From: Coriobacteriia bacterium
Lineage (GTDB): Bacteria; Actinomycetota; Coriobacteriia; Coriobacteriales; UMGS124
DNA length: 64,000 nucleotides
NCBI GenBank assembly: GCA_018368455.1
Contig: JAGZEG010000002.1
Span: 186,001-250,000 of the forward strand
Direction of reading: 5' to 3'
This document shows positions 40,543-48,915 of the stretch, piece by piece. Under the pieces are notes generated by a model that worked only from the letters and a program-made list of their open reading frames with translations, did no database searches and was not told where the DNA came from. Each line of letters starts with the position of its first letter. The first letter of the stretch is position 1. A program made the position numbers and the translations under genes.

Positions 40543-42312
40543 ATGCGTTTCATCTTCTCGTACGCCCGACGCCATGCGCCCATGATGCTCGTAGCCATCC
40601 TTTTCCTCTCCGTCGAGACGATGGCCGACCTACTGCAGCCCACGATGATGTCGTTCATCGTCGACAACGGCGTGCAGAGCGCTGACGTGCGCCAGATCCT
40701 GCGATACGGCGCCATCATGCTGCTCATCGCCGCAGCTGGCGCCGGCGCGGCCTTTATGCGCAACAACCTGTCGAGCCGTGTGTCGCAAAGCGTTGGCCGC
40801 GAGATCCGCTCTGACGCCTACCGCAAGGTGCAGACACTCTCGTTCGAGAACATCGATCGCCTCAAGCCCGCCTCCCTCATCACGCGGCTCACCAACGACA
40901 TCACCGTCATCGTCGAGTTCGTGAACTCCACGATGCGCCTCGCCGTAAAGACGCCGCTGACGGCCATCGGCGCCTTCGTGCTGCTCGTCATGCAGTCGCC
41001 GCAGCAGACGCCCGTCATCCTCGTGCTTATGGCCGTCGCCGTCGCGCTCATCACACTCATGACGCGCCTTTCCCGCCCGCGCTTCGCCCGCCAGCAGCGC
41101 GCCATGGACGGGCTGAACGACGTCAGCCGCGAATACCTCTCGTCGGTGCGCGTCGTCAAGGCGTTCGGCGCGGAGGCCCGCGAGCAGACACGTTTCGAGA
41201 GTGCCGCCTCGACGCTCGCACTCGCCGCGACGGCGGCCATGCGCGTCCCGGCCGTCATCGGGCCCGCGCTCAACCTCGCTGCCAACCTGGGCATTGTCGT
41301 GTTGCTGTGGATCTCGCAGGCACAGGATCCCGGCCAGATCGGCCGCCTCATGGCCAGCGTCAACTACACGACGCAGATCGTCATGTCGCTCGGCATGGTC
41401 GGCGGCGTACTCAACGGCGCGATGCGGGCGCTGACCTCCGCAGGCCGCGTGCAGGAGATCATGGACGAGACGCCGGCCCAAAGCGTACCCGCCGACCCCG
41501 AGCCCCTCACCGAGCCCCACGGCGACATCGAGCTGCGCTCCGTGAGCTTTCGCTATGCCGGCGCTACGCACGACGCGCTGTCGGACGTGAGCCTCAGCGT
41601 CCAGGCCGGCCAGACCGTCGGCATCATCGGGCCCACCGGCTCGGGCAAATCGACGCTCGTGAGCCTCGTGCCGCGCTTCTACGACGCCACGAGCGGCACG
41701 GTCCTGCTCGACGGTCACGACGTCACTCAGCTTGCAGAAGAAGACCTGCGCGCCGTCATCGCCGTCGTGCCGCAGCGAGCCGTTCTGTTCACCGGCACAA
41801 TCGCCGACAACCTGCGCTGGGGCGACGAGGGCGCGTCCGACGACCAGCTGTGGGATGCCCTGCGCACAGCCTGTGCCGACGAGTTCGTGCGCGCCCTGCC
41901 CGACGGGCTGGACGCCCAGCTCGGTCAAGGTGGCGTCAACCTGTCCGGCGGTCAGAAGCAGCGCCTCTGCCTGGCGCGTGCCCTACTGCGCAGGCCTCGC
42001 GTACTTATTCTCGACGACTGCACGAGCGCGCTGGACGCCTCGACGGAGGCCCACGTGCTCGAGGGGCTGCGTGCCCGAGGCGAGCAAGGCGGCCTCACGA
42101 TGCTGCTCATCAGCCAGCGCATATCCACCGTGCGGCGCGCCGACGTCGTACTCTGCCTCGAAAAGGGCCGCGTGCAGGGACTGGGCACGCACGACGAGCT
42201 CATGGCGGGCTGCGCGACATACCGCGCGATCTACGAGTCGCAGGTCGGCGAGCCCGAGCCCGCCGGGACGAGCGTCGCCCCCGCGCAGGGAGGTGCCTCC
42301 CATGGCGCATAG
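40543..42312 (+). CDS. ABC multidrug-type half-transporter (first)
   Basis: 589 residues. The N-terminal 300 residues contain six expected helices of an ABC exporter permease (for example MLVAILFLSVETMADLLQPTMM and IVVLLWISQAQDPG). The C-terminal ATPase has Walker A GPTGSGKST, the Q-loop in IAVVPQRAVLFTGT, signature LSGGQKQR and Walker B VLILDDCTSALD. The Walker B region ends D-D-C where the catalytic Glu is usual, so this half has a degenerate ATP site, as in heterodimeric exporters such as TM287/288 and BmrCD. It pairs with the next gene, whose start it overlaps. Confidence 0.93.
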   Translation: MRFIFSYARRHAPMMLVAILFLSVETMADLLQPTMMSFIVDNGVQSADVRQILRYGAIMLLIAAAGAGAAFMRNNLSSRVSQSVGREIRSDAYRKVQTLSFENIDRLKPASLITRLTNDITVIVEFVNSTMRLAVKTPLTAIGAFVLLVMQSPQQTPVILVLMAVAVALITLMTRLSRPRFARQQRAMDGLNDVSREYLSSVRVVKAFGAEAREQTRFESAASTLALAATAAMRVPAVIGPALNLAANLGIVVLLWISQAQDPGQIGRLMASVNYTTQIVMSLGMVGGVLNGAMRALTSAGRVQEIMDETPAQSVPADPEPLTEPHGDIELRSVSFRYAGATHDALSDVSLSVQAGQTVGIIGPTGSGKSTLVSLVPRFYDATSGTVLLDGHDVTQLAEEDLRAVIAVVPQRAVLFTGTIADNLRWGDEGASDDQLWDALRTACADEFVRALPDGLDAQLGQGGVNLSGGQKQRLCLARALLRRPRVLILDDCTSALDASTEAHVLEGLRARGEQGGLTMLLISQRISTVRRADVVLCLEKGRVQGLGTHDELMAGCATYRAIYESQVGEPEPAGTSVAPAQGGASHGA

Positions 42313-44140
42313 CCCCGTCCCCGGCCCCGGTGGCCGCCCCGACCACCGGGCGATGCGCTACGGCAAGAAGGTCCGCCCCCGCGACGCCCGCGCCACGGTC
42401 CGGCGCCTCTGGGGCTTCACGCGCGGCCATCGCACAGCCCTGCTCGGCATATTCGCGTTGGGAGGGGGCTGCGCGCTCGCCCCGGTGCTCTCGCCGCTGC
42501 TCGTGGGGCGCGCCATCGATGCCATCAACCTGCACGGACCCGTCGCCACGACGCTCGGCCTGCTGCTCGCCGTCTACGTGGGCGGCTATCTCTCCAACTT
42601 CCTGCAGGGCTTCGTCATGGCTGGCGTGGGCCAGCGCATCGTGCGCGACATCCGTCTGCGCCTGTTCGCCGACATGGAGCGCCTGCCCCTCGCGTTCTTC
42701 GACCGCCGTCAACACGGCGATCTCATGAGCCGCATCTCCAACGACGTCGACAACATCTCGACGACGCTCGCCGAGTCGCTCGCCCAGATCATGGTGTACG
42801 TGTTTTCCATCGGAGGCGCGCTGGCCGCGATGCTCTCGCTCAACGTGCTGCTCACCGGCGTCACGCTTCTGGCCGTCGTGCTCATCCTTGGCTTCAGCCG
42901 GCTCATCACCCGGCACACCCGGCCGCTGTTCCTGCGCCAGCAGAGCGTGCTCGGCCAGCTCAACGGCCACGTCGAGGAGAGCGTCTCCGGTCTGGCGCTC
43001 GTCAAGGCCTTCGGCCGCGAGCAGGCGATGATCGACGCGTTCGAGCAGGCCAACGAGCAGTACCGCGACACGGCCGTGCGTGCCCTCGTGTGGTCGGGCC
43101 TGCTCATGCCGTTCACGAACGTCATCAACAACCTGTCGTTTCTCAACGTCGCCGTCGTCAGCGGCATCCTCGCCTCGCAAGGGCTCATCGGCGTCGGGCT
43201 CATCTCGAGCTTCCTGCTGTACTCGCGGCAGTTCACCCGGCCGTTCGTCGACATCGCAAGCATCTACAACCGGCTGCAGTCGGCCCTGGCCGGCGCCGAG
43301 CGCGTCTTCGAGGTCATGGACGAGCAGCCTGAGCCGCCCGACAGCCCGGAAGCCCTGCCCCTGGATCGCCCGCGCGGCGACATCGCCATCGAGCACGTGA
43401 CGTTCGGCTACGACCCGGCGCGCCCCGTGCTGCGCGACGTGAGCCTGCAGGTGTCGGCAGGGACGCGCGTGGCCATCGTCGGGCAGACGGGCTCGGGCAA
43501 GACGACGCTCATCAACCTGCTGACGCGCTTTTACGACGTCGACGAGGGCCGCATCCTGCTCGACGGCCACGACCTGCGCGCCTACCGCATGGCGGACTTG
43601 CGTCGAGCGTTCGGGTCCGTGCTGCAAGACCCCTCGCTGTTCAGCGCCACCGTCACGGAAAACATCTGCTACGGGCGGGAGTTCACCTCGCCGCAGGCAG
43701 CACGGGAGGCGGCAACCCGCGCTGCGGAGGCAACCAGCGCCGACGCGTTCATCCGCCAGCTTCCCCAGGGCTACGACACGGTACTCGAGGGCGGTGGTGC
43801 GGCGTTGTCCCAGGGGGAGCGCCAGCTGCTCACGATTGCGCGGGCATTCGTGGCCGACGCACCCATTCTCATTCTGGACGAGGCGACGAGCTCGGTGGAC
43901 ACGCTGACGGAGCGCGCGATCCGCGCTGCCATGTTCGAGCTCACACGCGGGCGAACGTCGTTCGTCATCGCACACCGGCTGTCGACCGTGCGAGACTCGG
44001 ACCTCATTGTCGTTTTGGACAAAGGGCAAATCGTCGAGCGAGGCACGCACGAGGAGCTGCTGGCAGCAGGCGGGCGCTACGCCCAGATGTGGCGCACACA
44101 GAGCGGGGAGGACGAGACGGGCACCCACGCCCAAAACTAA
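42302..44140 (+). CDS. ABC multidrug-type half-transporter (second)
   Basis: 612 residues from the ATG 11 bp before the upstream stop, with GGGAGGTG before it; the longer frame upstream is an artefact within the first transporter. Six expected helices, then an ATPase with Walker A GQTGSGKTT, FGSVLQDPSLFSATV, signature LSQGERQL and Walker B ILILDEATSSVD with the catalytic Glu. The signature has Gln-Gly-Glu rather than Gly-Gly-Gln. With the first half, which lacks the Glu, this is a heterodimeric exporter, probably for drugs or bile-type compounds. Confidence 0.93.
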   Translation: MAHSPVPGPGGRPDHRAMRYGKKVRPRDARATVRRLWGFTRGHRTALLGIFALGGGCALAPVLSPLLVGRAIDAINLHGPVATTLGLLLAVYVGGYLSNFLQGFVMAGVGQRIVRDIRLRLFADMERLPLAFFDRRQHGDLMSRISNDVDNISTTLAESLAQIMVYVFSIGGALAAMLSLNVLLTGVTLLAVVLILGFSRLITRHTRPLFLRQQSVLGQLNGHVEESVSGLALVKAFGREQAMIDAFEQANEQYRDTAVRALVWSGLLMPFTNVINNLSFLNVAVVSGILASQGLIGVGLISSFLLYSRQFTRPFVDIASIYNRLQSALAGAERVFEVMDEQPEPPDSPEALPLDRPRGDIAIEHVTFGYDPARPVLRDVSLQVSAGTRVAIVGQTGSGKTTLINLLTRFYDVDEGRILLDGHDLRAYRMADLRRAFGSVLQDPSLFSATVTENICYGREFTSPQAAREAATRAAEATSADAFIRQLPQGYDTVLEGGGAALSQGERQLLTIARAFVADAPILILDEATSSVDTLTERAIRAAMFELTRGRTSFVIAHRLSTVRDSDLIVVLDKGQIVERGTHEELLAAGGRYAQMWRTQSGEDETGTHAQN

Positions 44141-44170
44141 CCTCTTACACCAAGACACATGCCATTTTTC

Positions 44171-44198
44171 TTGAAATGTGATTGCCTATTACTATAAT
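44171..44198 (+). promoter_or_regulatory. Promoter of the dehydrogenase operon
   Basis: TTGAAA (44171-44176), 16 nt, TATAAT (44193-44198), about 100 bp before the first gene. The leader contains the small hairpin GAGAC/GTCTC but no riboswitch that I recognise. Confidence 0.7.
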
Positions 44199-44298
44199 CG
44201 CTCTCGTATTACACATAAAACTGGCAGGCCATTTTCAGTTTCCGGGCTGTCTGGTGAGACGGTCTCGCGCCGCGCCACACCTTCGAAAGCGATGAACC

Positions 44299-45780
44299 AT
44301 GGCACAGGTATCAACCCACAGCGTCGTCGTCATCGGAGCGGGAGTCTTGGGCTGCGCGGTAGCCCGGGAGCTTTCTCACCTCGACACGGACGTCTTGGTC
44401 CTCGAACGTGCGCACGACGTAGGAGAAGGGTCAAGCAAGGCGAACAGCGGCGTCGTCCATGCAGGCTTCCACCCGCGCGGAGGCTCGCTCAAGGGCACCT
44501 CGTGCGTGGAAGGAAACGCCCTGTTCGATAAGCTGACGACCGAGCTTGACATCCCATTTCGCCGAATCGGCGCCCTGATGGTCGCTTTTGAGCGCTCCGG
44601 CATCGACAAGCTCGAGGAAAAGCGAGCCCGCGCCGCACTCAACGGGGCCGGCACGCTCCCCATCGTGTCGGGCGACGAGGCCCGCGCTCTTGAGCCACGC
44701 CTCTCGCCCGGAGTCATCTCGGCGATGCTCGCCCCCTCAACCGGCATCGTCTCGCCCTTTGAGCTCGTGCTCGCGCTTGCCCAAAACGCCCAGGCAAACG
44801 GCGTCTCCTTCAGATTCGGGGCAAACGTCGTCTCGATCAGCCGGCTCCCCGCGGACGATCCCGAAGGCCCTCGCTGGAGTCTCTCGCTCGATGACGGCAC
44901 GACCGTGCAGACACGCTTCGTCGTCAACGCGGCCGGCGACCAGGCCGAGCTACTCGACTCCTTCGTTCATCCCCAGGACTACGTCGTTCGCCCTCGCGCC
45001 GGAGACTTCGTCGTGTTCGACAAGCAGGTGCCCAAGACGGCGATTCGCCACGTCATCTACCAGGCAGGAGAGCATGACGAGGGAGGGGTGCTGCTCGCTC
45101 CCACCGTCTCCGGCAATCTGCTCGCCGGCCCGACGTCACGCAACGTGCGCTCGTTCTCAGATACAGGTGCCTCGCCCGAGGGCTTCGCCCACGTCCTCTC
45201 CGTAGCTCGCCATCTCATCCCCTCTCTCGATACGAGGCGCGTCATCACGGGGTTTGCCGGTGTGCGCACCAACATCACCAACGTCAGCAAAGAGATCAAA
45301 GACTTCATCGTGCGCACGTCTGCCCCCGGCTTCGTGAGCGCGCTGGGCATCAAGAATCCGGGGCTCACGGCCTCCCCCGCCCTCGCCAAGCGCGCAGTCG
45401 CCCTCTTGCGCGAGGAAGGCCTCGTCGCACGCGAACGCACGGGCTGGCTCCCCCAAAGGACGCGCTACGTACCCTTTCTCTCCCGTAGCGAGGAGGAGCA
45501 GGCCCGCCTCGCGCGAGAAGACCCGTCGTTCGACCACGTCATATGCCGTTGCGAGCTCGTGACCGAAGGAGACGTGAGGGCCGTCATGCGCGGGCCACTG
45601 CCGCCCTCGACCATCGCCGGCATGCGCCGCAGGCTGCGCTGCGGAATGGGCCGCTGCCAGGGCGGCTTCTGTCTGCCTCGCGTCCTGGCCATCATGGCCG
45701 ACGAGCTGGGCGTCCCTGCCGAACAGGTCCCCTGGGGAGAGGGCGGCGCATCGCTGTCCTCTCGAAAGGTCAAGCGATGA
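44299..45780 (+). CDS. GlpA-like FAD dehydrogenase with BFD-type iron-sulfur domain
   Basis: 493 residues. The N-terminal FAD fold is VVIGAGVLGCAVARELS with VLERAHDVGEGSSKANSG, typical of the glycerol-3-phosphate/D-amino-acid oxidase family (DAO fold). The final about 95 residues carry CRC...CGMGRCQGGFC, the Cys pattern of a BFD-like [2Fe-2S] domain. No membrane anchor, so it is a cytoplasmic dehydrogenase, probably acting on glycerol-3-phosphate or a similar 2-hydroxy acid (L-2-hydroxyglutarate oxidase is the close alternative). It overlaps the next gene by 4 bp, and the two form the known GlpA-like/FAD-NAD/DUF1667 arrangement. Confidence 0.88.
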   Translation: MAQVSTHSVVVIGAGVLGCAVARELSHLDTDVLVLERAHDVGEGSSKANSGVVHAGFHPRGGSLKGTSCVEGNALFDKLTTELDIPFRRIGALMVAFERSGIDKLEEKRARAALNGAGTLPIVSGDEARALEPRLSPGVISAMLAPSTGIVSPFELVLALAQNAQANGVSFRFGANVVSISRLPADDPEGPRWSLSLDDGTTVQTRFVVNAAGDQAELLDSFVHPQDYVVRPRAGDFVVFDKQVPKTAIRHVIYQAGEHDEGGVLLAPTVSGNLLAGPTSRNVRSFSDTGASPEGFAHVLSVARHLIPSLDTRRVITGFAGVRTNITNVSKEIKDFIVRTSAPGFVSALGIKNPGLTASPALAKRAVALLREEGLVARERTGWLPQRTRYVPFLSRSEEEQARLAREDPSFDHVICRCELVTEGDVRAVMRGPLPPSTIAGMRRRLRCGMGRCQGGFCLPRVLAIMADELGVPAEQVPWGEGGASLSSRKVKR

Positions 45781-47345
45781 GGGCGGAGGAGGCCGCCATG
45801 GCCACAGACGCAAGCATGGACGCAATCGATGTCGTCGTCATCGGCGCAGGCCCGGCGGGGCTCGCCGCAGCGGTTGCCGCAAGGGAGGCGGGGGCACGCG
45901 ACGTGCTCGTCCTCGAACGAGACGACGCCCCGGGAGGCATTCTCACCCAGTGCGTCCACGACGGCTTTGGCCTGCACCTCTGTCGGCGCTCTCTCACCGG
46001 CCCGGAATACGCCGCCCTCTGGGAGGCCCGGGCGCGCGACGCGGGCGCCCGCATCGCCCTGCGCTCCCTCTGCGTCGGCGTCAGCCGCCTTGGCGACGGA
46101 AGGCTGTGCGTGGAGGCGGTGGGCCAGGCGCTCGGCGGCCACGTGCGTCTTGTCGCGCGCAGCGTGGTGGTGGCGACGGGGTGTCGCGAGCGCACGCGCG
46201 GCCAGCTGCTCATCCCCGGGACGCGTCCTGCCGGCGTCCTGACGGCGGGGTCTGCCCAGCGCATGGTCAACGTCGAGAACCAGCTGCCCGGAGACAAGGC
46301 AGTCATCCTTGGGGCCGGCGACATCGGCCTCATCATGGCGCGCAGGCTCACGCTGGAGGGGGCGCAGGTGCGCCTCGTGCTCGGACAAGCCCTCACGGGG
46401 TTGTTACGCAACCAGATCCGCTGCGCCCAGGACTTTGGCGTGCCCGTGCTTCCCGGCTGGGGCATCGCCCGCATCCACGGATCCGGCCGGCTCAGCGGTG
46501 TCTCCATCGCCCCCATGAGAGAGGACGGCAGCCTCGACCTCGCCCGGCGGCGCTACGTCCGCTGCAACACGCTGCTGCTCGCCTGTGGCCTGATCCCCGA
46601 GACCGAGGTGCTGGACGCCTTGGGCGACAGCGATCGCGAGGGCGTGTTCCTGTGCGGCAACGCCGCCGGCCCGCGCGACCTCGTCGACCAGGTGACGCAG
46701 CAGGCCCTGCTCGCCGGGGTGCGTGCCGCCGTGCACGCGCGGCCCGAAGCTGCCCGGACATCGGAAGGCGGTACGCCCGGTGCCCTCTCCGACGCGCAGC
46801 TTGCCCATCTGCTGCCAGAGGCCGACGGCCGCGCTGCCCTTATGGACATCCCCGACCCCACGGGACGCGCTGGAACCTACCTTGAAGAGAGCGAGGGGCG
46901 TCCCCTTTCCCAGCCTGGAGAAACGGGCCCCCGCCCCAGCCCCGGCATAGTCCATGTTCCCTGCACGGCCTGCCCCCGAGGCTGCGTCATCGACGTCCGC
47001 CCGGCGACGGCGGGCGAAGAGGCTCAGGTGCTCGCAGGCGCCGGCTGCCCACGAGGGCACCGGGAGGCCCTGAGGGAGCTGACAAACCCGCTGCGCACGT
47101 TCACCGGGACAGTGCGGCTCATGGGATCGAACCGACCGCTTCTGTCCGTACGCACCGCGCAGGACGTACCGCGCGAACTTCTGCTTCCCATCGCCCGGGC
47201 GTGCCGGCGCATCCGAGCGCACGCCCCCGTACACATCGGGGACGTCGTGAGGGCGGACGTGGCGGGCAGCGGAGTCGACCTCGTGGCGACAGCCGCTGCA
47301 GACGAGGTGCCGTCCCGTCCTGAAAGCGGGCCGTCGGGCGCATGA
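45777..47345 (+). CDS. FAD/NAD oxidoreductase fused to DUF1667
   Basis: 522 residues from the ATG that overlaps the upstream stop (ATGA), with AAAGG before it. Residues about 15-400 are a two-dinucleotide-domain oxidoreductase (VVIGAGPAGLAAAV, later VILGAGDIGLIMARRL, closing with VFLCGNAAGPRDLVDQV). The last about 115 residues are DUF1667, with CTACPRGC and GAGCPRGHREA. In other bacteria DUF1667 is usually a separate small gene; here it is fused. It probably takes electrons from the dehydrogenase upstream and passes them to an iron-sulfur or NAD acceptor. Confidence 0.85.
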   Translation: MRAEEAAMATDASMDAIDVVVIGAGPAGLAAAVAAREAGARDVLVLERDDAPGGILTQCVHDGFGLHLCRRSLTGPEYAALWEARARDAGARIALRSLCVGVSRLGDGRLCVEAVGQALGGHVRLVARSVVVATGCRERTRGQLLIPGTRPAGVLTAGSAQRMVNVENQLPGDKAVILGAGDIGLIMARRLTLEGAQVRLVLGQALTGLLRNQIRCAQDFGVPVLPGWGIARIHGSGRLSGVSIAPMREDGSLDLARRRYVRCNTLLLACGLIPETEVLDALGDSDREGVFLCGNAAGPRDLVDQVTQQALLAGVRAAVHARPEAARTSEGGTPGALSDAQLAHLLPEADGRAALMDIPDPTGRAGTYLEESEGRPLSQPGETGPRPSPGIVHVPCTACPRGCVIDVRPATAGEEAQVLAGAGCPRGHREALRELTNPLRTFTGTVRLMGSNRPLLSVRTAQDVPRELLLPIARACRRIRAHAPVHIGDVVRADVAGSGVDLVATAAADEVPSRPESGPSGA

Positions 47346-47412
47346 CAAACGCGAGGCCCACCGCCCCGGAAGCACCAAACCCCATTCGCTGGTCATACAG
47401 AAAGGATGGACA

Positions 47413-48915
47413 ATGAGCATCACGCAATCGAGAGAAATCGTCGGAAGCTCCGTGGGCATCGGGGGATGCGCGAGCGACGGCATCCCAGCTGCCCGCCTGA
47501 CGCGTCGAAGCCTGGTCAAGTTCGCCGCCGCCATGGCGGTCACGGGGCTTGGCATCGGCGGCCTGGCGCGCGCAGCCGAGGCCTCGTCAAGCCAGCTCGA
47601 CAAGCAGGCACGCGAGCTCACCGACTACCGCGGACGCACGGTCAGCGTCCCCGCCGAGGCACAGCGCATCGCCATCCTCGACTCGTTCTCGGGAGAAGTC
47701 GCCGTCATGATCGGGGTTGCCGAGCGCATCCTCGGGCTCCCGGGAGGCGTCGTCTCGGACAAGATCCTGCAGACAATCTATCCGGGACTCTCCGACGCCA
47801 CCACGTACTCGGGAGGCTCGGTCAACGCCGAGGACCTCGTCGCACGTGGATGCGACCTCGCCATCGTCCGCGACGCCATGAACGACGACGAGAAGGCCCA
47901 GCTCGACCGTGTGAACATCCCCTATGTCATCGTGGGCTATGCCACGGTCGACGAGCAGCTTGACGCCATTCGACTCGTCGGTGAGGCGTGTGGCGGAGAC
48001 GCTCAGCAGCGCGCCCAGGATCTTGCGACGTTCTATGCCCAGGTTGCCTCTGATGTCGAGGGGCGCGTCGCCGGCCTCGCACAAGACGAGCGCGCAAGCG
48101 TCTACCACAGCATCAATGACCCGCTGCTCACCGACGGCAACGAATCGCTGGGCGTCGACTGGATCACGAGGGCGGGGTGCCTCGACGTCTCTGCCGACGA
48201 GCCCTCGGGGTCGAACGGGGATTACACCACGACGATCGAGCAGCTCTATATCTGGGAGCCGGACCTCATCGTTTGCAACGAGGCGGAGGCTGCCCAGGAG
48301 ATTCTCTCTTCCGACGCGTGGGCCGGCCTGGGCGCCGTGTCCCGGGGCGAGGTCCACGTCATCCCGACGGGGGCGACGCGCTGGGGCCAGCGCGGAAGTG
48401 CCGAGACGAGCCTTGGCATGCTCTGGCTCGGGTGCACCGTCTACCCCGACCTGTTCGCCGACGTCGACCTGCAGGCCGTCGTGACCGACTACTACGCGAA
48501 GTACCTGGGCGTAACGGTTGATGACGCCCTCTATCAGCAGATGATCTCCGGCCAGGGCATCCGCTCGGGAGGCGGCGGGAACGGAAGCGGCAACGGGAGT
48601 GGTAATGGCGGCGGGAACGGCTCCGGCGGCGGGCGCGGTAACGGGTCCGGCGGCGGCAACGGAGGCGGTAACGGCTCGGGTGGTGGTAACGGCTCCGGGA
48701 ACGGAGGAGGCAACGGCTCGGGTGGTAGCAACGGGTCTGGCGGCGGACGGGGCGATGGTTCCGGCGGCGGGAACGGCTCGGGCAACGGAGGCGGGAACGG
48801 CTCCGGTGGCGGAAACGGATCGGGGCGCGGTAACGGCTCCGGTGGTGGTAATGGCGGGGGCAACGGCTCCGGCGGTGGCAATGGCGGCGGGAACGGCAAC
48901 GGAGGCGGAAACTAA
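47413..48915 (+). CDS. Tat-exported ABC solute-binding protein with Gly/Asn/Ser tail
   Basis: 500 residues. The twin-arginine signal is LTRRSLVKFAAAMAV, and the core (residues about 65-385) resembles metal-chelate or cobalamin-type periplasmic binding proteins of the BtuF/FhuD fold: YRGRTVSVPAEAQRIAIL, GVAERILGLPGG, then YIWEPDLIVCNEAEAA. From about residue 387 to the end, 114 residues are almost only Gly, Asn and Ser with a few Arg and Asp; a Gly spacer that long is unusual. No permease or ATPase lies nearby, so the transport partner is elsewhere or the protein has another job. Its stop overlaps the next start by 1 bp. Confidence 0.8.
   Translation: MSITQSREIVGSSVGIGGCASDGIPAARLTRRSLVKFAAAMAVTGLGIGGLARAAEASSSQLDKQARELTDYRGRTVSVPAEAQRIAILDSFSGEVAVMIGVAERILGLPGGVVSDKILQTIYPGLSDATTYSGGSVNAEDLVARGCDLAIVRDAMNDDEKAQLDRVNIPYVIVGYATVDEQLDAIRLVGEACGGDAQQRAQDLATFYAQVASDVEGRVAGLAQDERASVYHSINDPLLTDGNESLGVDWITRAGCLDVSADEPSGSNGDYTTTIEQLYIWEPDLIVCNEAEAAQEILSSDAWAGLGAVSRGEVHVIPTGATRWGQRGSAETSLGMLWLGCTVYPDLFADVDLQAVVTDYYAKYLGVTVDDALYQQMISGQGIRSGGGGNGSGNGSGNGGGNGSGGGRGNGSGGGNGGGNGSGGGNGSGNGGGNGSGGSNGSGGGRGDGSGGGNGSGNGGGNGSGGGNGSGRGNGSGGGNGGGNGSGGGNGGGNGNGGGN

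Noticed and set aside
44199..44298. Leader of the GlpA-like operon as a riboswitch
   Set aside because: Only a small GAGAC/GTCTC hairpin is visible and no known riboswitch core was found.
48534..48899. Minus-strand Pro-rich open frame opposite the Gly-rich tail
   Set aside because: Direct shadow of the GGN repeat on the other strand; no start or ribosome site.
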